Assembly (NCBI GenBank): GCA_003221085.1
Contig: QHUD01000143.1
Span: 1 to 10,673, forward strand
Direction: 5' to 3'
Source: Gemmatimonadota bacterium
Lineage (GTDB): Bacteria > Gemmatimonadota > Gemmatimonadetes > Gemmatimonadales > GWC2-71-9
DNA length: 10,673 bases
Of this stretch, positions 1 to 5,789 are shown in pieces. The notes under the pieces were generated by a model. That model saw only the letters and a program-made list of their open reading frames with translations, was not told the DNA's origin and did no database searches. A program made the position numbers and the translations under genes. Each line of letters opens with the position of its first letter. The stretch's first letter is position 1.

Positions 1-2
1 GC

Positions 3-2714
3 CGCGGTGACAGCGTCACGGTCACGCTCGATGTGCCCGCGGCGACGCGGGCCACACTCTGGACCCGCGGACCGGGGGAGCCGTGGCGGCCGGCTGCGGT
101 CGCGCTGGATTCGACGGGCCACGCCACCCGCCGCATTGGCCCGCTCGAGTCCGATCTGTATATCCGGGCCTCGAGCGGGAGCCGGCGCAGCGTCGAGCGC
201 CGGGTCAGCGTGGCACTGCCCGCGTTCGTTGCCGGCCTCGAGCTCACCGCGCGGTACCCGACGTACCTAGCCAGTCCCGACGAGCCACTCGTTCCCGGCC
301 CCGACCCGGTGGCGATCCCCGAAGGCACGATGATCCTGACAAGCGGAGCGGCGAGCGTCCCGCTGGCGGCGGCGACGTGGCGCCGGACCGGCGGAGCGGC
401 AGGCGCGCGCCTCTCCGTGGATGGGGCCAGGTTCTCGGGTCGGCTGGCTGCTGCGCCAAGCGCCTCCGGCAGCTGGCTGCTCGAGCTCGCGACGGCGGAT
501 GGAACGCCGCTCGAGGGCGACGTACCCGAGCTGCGCCTGCACGTGGTCCCCGACTCCGCGCCCGTGGTGACGGTCCCGGTCCCGGGGCGCGACACGACGC
601 TGCCGCTGACGCTCAGGCAGCCGCTCGTGATCGACGCGCGGGACGATCACGGGCTGACCCGACTCGAGGTGGTGAGCTGGCGCGTGAGCCAGACGGGGAA
701 GGTGGGGGCGGCCGTGCGCGAGTCGCTGGACGTGTCCGGCGCGGGCGACCGGGCCATCGTCCAGGGGGATCTCGACGCACGGCGGCGCGGTCTCCTGCCG
801 GGCGACACCCTGCGGCTCCGGGTCGAGGCGTGGGACAACGTGCCCGCGCCCGGCACTCACGTGGGAAGGAGTGCGGAGATCGCGCTGCGACTCCCCAGTC
901 TCGAGGAGCTGCGCGCCGCGACGCGCGCGGCCACGCGGGACGTCGCCGCCGCGGCGGACTCGGTTGCGCAAGCGGAGCACGAGCTGGGGGCGCGGACCCG
1001 GGATCTCGCGCAGCAGCGCTCCCGCGATCCGACGGGAACACGCCGCGGCGCGGACGGGCGGGACGGACCGCTTCCTTTCCAGGCGACGGAGCGCGCGCAG
1101 GCCGTGGCGCGAGAGCAGGAGGCACTGCAGCAGCGTGTGCAGGAGCTGTCGCGCGCGGTCGAGGAAATCACGCGCGCCGCTCAGGCCGCCGGGCTGGGCG
1201 ACACGGCGTTCCAGGCACGCTTGCGCGAAGTTCAGGAGCTGCTGCAACGCGCGGTCACGCCGGAGCTGGCGGCGCGGTTGCGCGAGCTGCAGGAAGCGCT
1301 GGCCCGGCTCGACCCGGAAGCGACGCGCCGCGCGCTCGAGCGCCTTGCCGAGGCCCAGCAGCAGCTCAAGGCCGAGCTCGAGCGCAGCGGAGAGCTGTTC
1401 CGCCGGGCCGCGGTCGAAGGTGCGCTCGCGTCACTCGCGGCCGACGCCGAGGACCTGCGGCGGCGCCAGGGCGAGTGGAACCACGAGGACGCGCCGCGCC
1501 CGGATAGCGCCGGCGCCGCGCGCCAGCGCACCCTGGCCGACCGCGCGGATTCTCTGGCGCGCGGTATCGACCGGGTAGCCGCAGACCTCGGCGCGGGCTC
1601 CCACACACCGCTTGCGACACCGGAGCAGGCGGCGCGCGCTGCGCGAGCGGCGATGCAGCGCGCCGCGCAGGCCGCGGAGCAGGCTCGGGCGGGGGCCGCT
1701 ACTGAAGCGGGAAGTGAGGCGGAGCAGCAGCTCGCGGGCGTGCCCGACGCGCTGCGCGGTCAGCGCGATTCACTGGCCCGGGAGTGGCGCAGTGAGACGC
1801 TGGCGGCGCTCGATCGGGCACTTTCGGAGACGGCGATGCTCGCCAAGGGGCAACAGCGCGTGGCCGAGGCGCTGAGGCGCGGTGAGGCGGGCGCTGGTAC
1901 CCGGTCACAGCAGGCGTCGGTGGAGGAGGGGACCGAGGCGGTGGCGCGCCAGATCCGCGAGGCGGCCGGGAAGCATGCGCTCGTGTCGCCGCAGCTCGAC
2001 GCGGCTCTGGGCTACGCCAAACGGCAAATGGCGGCGGCGCGCTCCCAGCTCGAAGAACCTGATCCCAACGCGTCCGAGGCGGCTGCTCTCGCCGAAGACG
2101 CGGTCGACGCCCTCAACGCCACCGCCCTGGGGCTGGCCCACAGCCGCAGCCAGGTCGCGGGGGGGAAGTCGGGCAGCGGGTTCGCCGAAGCGGTGGAGCA
2201 GCTGGCGCGCCTGGCGCGCGATCAGCAGGGGCTGAACGGTCTGGCCCAGGGCCTGTTGCCGATGATGGGCATGACCGGCCCGGCAATGCTCCAGCAGCTC
2301 CAGGCGCTCGCCGCCCGCCAGCGGGCGCTCGCGGAGCAGCTCGAATGGCTCCAGGCCGGAGGCGCGAGCGGCGCCGCCGGTCCGCTGGCGCAGGAGGCGA
2401 AGGAGCTGGCGCGTCAGCTCGACGCCGGGCGTCTCGATCAACAGACCATCGAGCGCCAACAGCGCCTGTACCGCCGCTTGCTCGACGCGGGCCGGACGCT
2501 CTCGAACGACGAGCCTGACCAGAACAAAGAGCGGGTCAGCCGGTCCGCGACCGGGGACAGCGTGCACCTCCCCGAGCTGCTCAAGCCGGGGGCAACGGGC
2601 GCGGGCCCGCGGCTCCGCTATCCCACGTGGGAAGAGCTCCAGGGTCTCACCCCCGAGCAGCGCCGTCTGGTACTCGAGTATTTCCGGAGGCTCAATGAGC
2701 CCCGGTCGCGGTGA
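3..2714 (+). CDS. DUF4175-like envelope protein, beta-rich plus long coiled coil (5' partial)
   Basis: Molecular function is unknown. The frame is open to the window's left edge, so the real start is upstream; GTG at 33 is only an internal Val. About 903 residues are visible. Roughly the first 295 are beta-rich, with motifs I associate with DUF4175 proteins: LTARYPTYL near nt 243-269, DARDDHGLTRLEV near 633-671, and VEAWDNVPAPGTHVGRS ahead of LPSLEEL near 897. From about nt 900 to 2520 the protein is Ala/Gln/Glu/Arg-rich helix with heptad-like stretches and no domain I recognise, broken by a Met-rich hinge (LLPMMGMTGPAM, near 2250-2290). It ends with YPTWEELQGLTPEQRRLV. Family members usually carry N-terminal membrane helices, which would lie off-window. 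The gene overlaps the TPR gene by 20 bp. The family assignment is from memory of sequence style; the reading frame itself is secure. Confidence 0.8.
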   Translation, partial: RGDSVTVTLDVPAATRATLWTRGPGEPWRPAAVALDSTGHATRRIGPLESDLYIRASSGSRRSVERRVSVALPAFVAGLELTARYPTYLASPDEPLVPGPDPVAIPEGTMILTSGAASVPLAAATWRRTGGAAGARLSVDGARFSGRLAAAPSASGSWLLELATADGTPLEGDVPELRLHVVPDSAPVVTVPVPGRDTTLPLTLRQPLVIDARDDHGLTRLEVVSWRVSQTGKVGAAVRESLDVSGAGDRAIVQGDLDARRRGLLPGDTLRLRVEAWDNVPAPGTHVGRSAEIALRLPSLEELRAATRAATRDVAAAADSVAQAEHELGARTRDLAQQRSRDPTGTRRGADGRDGPLPFQATERAQAVAREQEALQQRVQELSRAVEEITRAAQAAGLGDTAFQARLREVQELLQRAVTPELAARLRELQEALARLDPEATRRALERLAEAQQQLKAELERSGELFRRAAVEGALASLAADAEDLRRRQGEWNHEDAPRPDSAGAARQRTLADRADSLARGIDRVAADLGAGSHTPLATPEQAARAARAAMQRAAQAAEQARAGAATEAGSEAEQQLAGVPDALRGQRDSLAREWRSETLAALDRALSETAMLAKGQQRVAEALRRGEAGAGTRSQQASVEEGTEAVARQIREAAGKHALVSPQLDAALGYAKRQMAAARSQLEEPDPNASEAAALAEDAVDALNATALGLAHSRSQVAGGKSGSGFAEAVEQLARLARDQQGLNGLAQGLLPMMGMTGPAMLQQLQALAARQRALAEQLEWLQAGGASGAAGPLAQEAKELARQLDAGRLDQQTIERQQRLYRRLLDAGRTLSNDEPDQNKERVSRSATGDSVHLPELLKPGATGAGPRLRYPTWEELQGLTPEQRRLVLEYFRRLNEPRSR
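2686..2690 (+). promoter_or_regulatory. Shine-Dalgarno site for the TPR gene
   Basis: A perfect GGAGG lies inside the end of the DUF4175-like gene, four bases before ATG 2695. It supports that ATG, and therefore supports translation of the hairpin array that follows. It also encodes part of Phe-Arg-Arg in the upstream gene, so chance cannot be excluded. Confidence 0.55.
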
Positions 2715-4491
2715 GTCCGCGGGTAAACCCGCGACTCGGCAAGTCCCGCTGAAGCGGGACTCGGCCGGTTTACCGGCACATGCCGAGCCGCGGCTTCAGC
2801 CGCCCGTTCGAGGCGCGGGCGCCTGTTTGCTAGTCGTCGCGACAACGGCGCTCCTGTTCGTCCGTGCGCTGCCGGCCCAGGCCATCGGCCAGGGCTTCGA
2901 GCTCGAGCGCGCCGGCCAGTACGAGCAGGCGGCAGCGATTTATCTCGCGGCCCTGCGGGCCGAGCCGACCAACCTCCCGGCGCTGCTCGGGCTCGAGCGC
3001 GTCTTGCCGCCGCTCAGCCGGCTGGGGGAGCTCTTGCCTGTGGCCCAGCGGGCCGCAGCGGCGAGTCCCGCCAACACCGCGCTGCGGGGCGTGCTGCTCC
3101 GCACGTACGTGGCGCTGAACGAGCCCGACAGCGCGCGGGCGGTGGCGCTGCGGTGGGCTGCGGCCGCGCCGCGCGACGAAGCCCCCTACCGCGAGTGGGC
3201 GATGGCGCTCGAGGACACGCACCGCCACGCGGCAGCGCGCGACGTGCTCCTCGCGGGCCGCCGCGCACTCGGCCGGCCCGGCGCGTTCGGGATCGAGCTG
3301 GCGGAGCTGAGCCGGCTCTCGGGCGACTGGGAAGGTGCCGCGCGCGAATGGGCGGGGGCGCTCGAGGATGCGCCCGTCCAGCTGCCGAACGCGGCGAGCG
3401 CGCTAGCCGAGGCGCCCGAAGAGCAACGCGAGCGGATCGCGCGCCTGCTCTCCGCAGGAACGCCGCCGCCGCTGACGCGCCGGCTCGCGGGCGAGCTCCT
3501 GCTGGGGTGGGGGCAACCGCTGCGCGCGTGGGGCGTGTTCGAGCCGAGCGTCGCCGCACCGTCCGCGGACGCGGCGTTCGCGCTGCGCCGCTTCGCCGAC
3601 CTCGCGGGCACGCGCAGCACGCCCGACGCGCGCCGCGTCCGCGCCCTCGCGCTCGCGCGCTACGCCGACCTGGCGCCTGTGCCGGGAGGGGGGGCGGCAC
3701 GAGCGCGGGCCGACGCGGCGCGCGCCTTCATCGAGGCCGGCGATCGCCCCGCCGCGCGGGCGGTGCTCGAGCGCGTCGCCCGGGACTCGACTGCGCCGCC
3801 CGATGCCCAGCGGCTCGCGCAGCGCTCCGTGGTGGAGGCCTTGATCGACGGAGGGCAGCTCGACACGGCAGCGCAGCAGCTCGCGACCAATAGCCGGCTG
3901 TCCGCCGAGGACCGCGCGAGCCTGCGCCTGCGGCTCGCGCGCGCGCGGATCGGGGCCGGCGCACTGGACCGCGCCGAGTCGTCGCTGGCGGGCGACTCGA
4001 GCGTCGAGGCGCTCGCGCTCCAGGGGTGGATCGCCCTGTATCGCGGGCGGCTGCGGGACGCCCAGGCCCTGTTCCGCGCCGCGGGGCCGTACGCCGGAGA
4101 TCGGAGCGACGCGACCGAGCGCACGGCGATGCTCGCGTTGCTGCAGCAGACCCCGCTCGATTCGTTCCCGGAACTCGGGACTGCTTTACTCACGCTCGTC
4201 CGGGGCGACTCCCTGCACGCGGTGCAGGCCTTGCGGCTTGCGGCTGGGCGTCTGGGAACGGGGGAGGGTGGGGGCGGGCGGCCGGACCTCCTGCTCTTGG
4301 CCGGTCGTGTCGCGGCCCGGCTCGACACTCTGCAGCAGCGCAGCGCGCTCGCGCTGTTCGACCGCCGGGCGCAGCCCGCGGAAGCGATCCAGCACCTCGA
4401 GCACCTGATTCTCACGTATCCCGGGAGCGCCGTCGTGCCCGAGGCGCGACGCGAGCTCGAGCGGGCGAAGGGGGCGATTCCCAGGTCATGA
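2695..4491 (+). CDS. Exported tetratricopeptide-repeat protein
   Basis: Predicted secreted or periplasmic TPR scaffold of 598 residues, partner unknown. ATG 2695 is preceded by GGAGG and overlaps the upstream stop by 20 bp. Residues about 44-63 form a hydrophobic signal segment ending LPAQA, with likely cleavage after residue 63. The 43-residue stretch before it is unusually long, because residues 7-37 are encoded by a hairpin array. TPR-like helices begin at once (GFELERAGQYEQAAAIYLAAL, residues about 68-88) and continue through most of the protein. A Gly-rich linker near nt 4255-4290 precedes the last module, which ends with AIQHLEHLILTYPGSAVVPEARRELERAKG, typical of a TPR near a C terminus. 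The stop overlaps the next gene as ATGA. A later TTG at 2827 could start a short signal peptide but lacks an n-region charge. The TPR call is firm; the role is inferred from operon context. Confidence 0.85.
   Translation: MSPGRGESAGKPATRQVPLKRDSAGLPAHAEPRLQPPVRGAGACLLVVATTALLFVRALPAQAIGQGFELERAGQYEQAAAIYLAALRAEPTNLPALLGLERVLPPLSRLGELLPVAQRAAAASPANTALRGVLLRTYVALNEPDSARAVALRWAAAAPRDEAPYREWAMALEDTHRHAAARDVLLAGRRALGRPGAFGIELAELSRLSGDWEGAAREWAGALEDAPVQLPNAASALAEAPEEQRERIARLLSAGTPPPLTRRLAGELLLGWGQPLRAWGVFEPSVAAPSADAAFALRRFADLAGTRSTPDARRVRALALARYADLAPVPGGGAARARADAARAFIEAGDRPAARAVLERVARDSTAPPDAQRLAQRSVVEALIDGGQLDTAAQQLATNSRLSAEDRASLRLRLARARIGAGALDRAESSLAGDSSVEALALQGWIALYRGRLRDAQALFRAAGPYAGDRSDATERTAMLALLQQTPLDSFPELGTALLTLVRGDSLHAVQALRLAAGRLGTGEGGGGRPDLLLLAGRVAARLDTLQQRSALALFDRRAQPAEAIQHLEHLILTYPGSAVVPEARRELERAKGAIPRS
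2713..2803 (+). repeat. Array of four tetraloop hairpins (palindromic repeat) inside coding DNA
   Basis: Four perfect stem-loops follow one another. CGCGGG-taaa-CCCGCG is at 2718-2733; its outer arms GAGTC 2713-2717 and GACTC 2733-2737 can extend it around a bulged C. AGTCCCGC-tgaa-GCGGGACT is at 2742-2761. GCCGG-ttta-CCGGC is at 2764-2777. GCGGC-ttca-GCCGC is at 2790-2803. Loop starts are spaced 26, 19 and 26 bases, so the array reads as two diverged 45-bp units, each with one taaa/ttta loop and one tgaa/ttca loop. Stem bases differ between units but pairing is kept. GACTCGGC occurs directly at 2733 and 2758. The array contains the stop of the upstream gene and residues 7-37 of the TPR protein. 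It resembles dispersed REP-like palindromic elements, but no second copy lies in this window. Confidence 0.8.
4260..4278 (+). other. G-quadruplex-forming motif on the coding strand
   Basis: The G-tracts GGGGG, GGG, GGGGG and GGG are separated by single bases a, t and c, the spacing expected for a very stable parallel quadruplex in DNA or mRNA. It encodes the Gly-rich linker of the TPR protein, so it may simply reflect glycine codons in GC-rich DNA. Confidence 0.5.
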
Positions 4492-5789
4492 AGCGGAGAG
4501 AGTTCGTGAGGGCGGTCGGGCGGACCGCCGGACTGGCGGTCGGAGGGAGCCTGCTCGGATTCCGTCCGCCCGTCCGCCCGTCCGCCGTTCCGTCGCTTCT
4601 GATCCCAATGGACGACGCTCAGGGCGACCACCTCAAGGCGTACGGTGTCACCTATCGCGTCGTCCAGGCGGGCATCAAGGCCGAGTGGCTGTTGAACTAC
4701 CGCGGCGGATCGTTCCTGCTGCCGGATGGGCCCGCGATCCGGCGCGACGCGGCGCTCGCGGGGGTGACCTTCGAGCCGGTGGACGACAGCCGCGTCACGG
4801 CCATCCGTGGAGAGATCGAAGCGAGCAACATGGACGCCGTCCCGCTCGAAAAAGCGCCCAAGGTCGCCGTGTACGTGCCGCCCAACGCGGCGCCCTGGGA
4901 CGACGCCGTCACGATGGCGCTGCAGTACGCCGGGATCACCTTCGACAAGGTGTGGGACTTCGAGGTCATGTCCGGGAAGCTCGCGGGGTACGACTGGCTG
5001 CACCTGCATCACGAGGACTTCACGGGTCAGTACTCGAAGTTCTATCTCATTTACACGGGCCAGCCGTGGCTCGCCGAGATGGTGCGGTTCAACGCGGATG
5101 CGGCGAAGCAGCTGCGCTTCGGGACGGTGCCCGATTTGAAAAAGGCGGTGGCGCGACGGATCCGCGACTACGTCGGGAACGGCGGCTTTCTGTTCGCGAT
5201 GTGCACCGCCACCGAGACGATCGACCTGGCGCTCGCCGCTGAGCAGGTGGACATCGCGGCGGCGTTTGCGGACGGCACGCCCATGGATCCGCAGGCGGAT
5301 GGAAAGCTCGATTGGACGAAGGCCCTTGCCTTCACGGGTGCGCACGTCGAGCCCTCGCCGCAGATCGCGAGCTTTTCGGACATCGACGGGCACCAGGTGA
5401 ACGCCCCGGCGCGCCGCCAGCCGCTGGGCGCCTTCAAGCTCTTCAACTTCAGCGCCAAGATCGATCCCGTGCCGACGCTCCTGGTCCAGAACCACCGCCA
5501 GGTGATCCCCGATTTCTACGGGCTGACGACGTCATTCCTGCGCAGCCGTCTCAAGCCCAGTGACGTTGTGCTCGCGGACGAAGAGGGCGCGCCCTGGGTG
5601 AAGTACATCAACGGCAACCACGGGAAGGGGACGTGGACGTTCTTCGGCGGCCACGATCCGGAGGACCAGCAGCACCAGATCGGCGATCCGCCGACCGACC
5701 TGTCGTTACACCCCCATTCCCCGGGCTACCGCCTGATCCTCAACAACGTGCTCTTCCCCGCGGCCAAGAAGCGCGAGCTCAAGACGTGA
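4488..5789 (+). CDS. Tat-exported protein, possible class I glutamine-amidotransferase-like fold
   Basis: A 433-residue protein of uncertain function. ATG 4488 overlaps the TPR stop as ATGA. The N terminus KRREFVR followed by a weakly hydrophobic Ala/Gly segment (residues 2-24) is a good twin-arginine export signal. The mature part begins LLIPMDDAQGDHLKAYG. A Rossmann-like strand KVAVYVPP (125-132) is followed by YDWLHLHHEDFTGQ (168-181), then GGFLFAMCTATE with Cys239 in a nucleophile-elbow-like position, and late FFGGHDPED with His389 and Glu392. Cys plus His-x-x-Glu in this order recalls the class I GATase triad, but that is my inference. I recall close relatives in Bacteroidota labelled asparagine synthetase B; nothing here resembles the AsnB N-terminal Cys glutaminase or its ATP-binding synthetase domain, so I would not use that name. 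It probably works in the envelope with the two upstream genes. Confidence 0.8.
   Translation: MKRREFVRAVGRTAGLAVGGSLLGFRPPVRPSAVPSLLIPMDDAQGDHLKAYGVTYRVVQAGIKAEWLLNYRGGSFLLPDGPAIRRDAALAGVTFEPVDDSRVTAIRGEIEASNMDAVPLEKAPKVAVYVPPNAAPWDDAVTMALQYAGITFDKVWDFEVMSGKLAGYDWLHLHHEDFTGQYSKFYLIYTGQPWLAEMVRFNADAAKQLRFGTVPDLKKAVARRIRDYVGNGGFLFAMCTATETIDLALAAEQVDIAAAFADGTPMDPQADGKLDWTKALAFTGAHVEPSPQIASFSDIDGHQVNAPARRQPLGAFKLFNFSAKIDPVPTLLVQNHRQVIPDFYGLTTSFLRSRLKPSDVVLADEEGAPWVKYINGNHGKGTWTFFGGHDPEDQQHQIGDPPTDLSLHPHSPGYRLILNNVLFPAAKKRELKT
4511..4586 (+). repeat. 8-bp tandem repeat (x3) and long inverted repeat in a signal-peptide region
   Basis: CGTCCGCC is repeated perfectly three times at 4563-4570, 4571-4578 and 4579-4586. 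GTCCGCCCGTCCGCC inside it (4564-4578, or again 4572-4586) pairs with GGCGGTCGGGCGGAC at 4511-4525 over 14 of 15 positions. A competing 7-bp hairpin joins 4523-4529 and 4535-4541. The structure starts 23 bases after the ATG. The tandem copies encode the Arg/Pro-rich stretch after the Tat segment. Confidence 0.7.

Noticed and set aside
3660..5495. A 611-codon minus-strand open frame opposite the TPR and Tat-exported genes.
   Set aside because: Same compositional cause; it crosses a real gene boundary and shows no recognisable domain or RBS.
5633..5785. Extension of the helicase by 51 codons to an upstream start.
   Set aside because: It would overlap the preceding gene by about 157 bp and adds a Pro/Arg-rich stretch unlike any domain; the GTGA overlap start at 5786 fits the operon.
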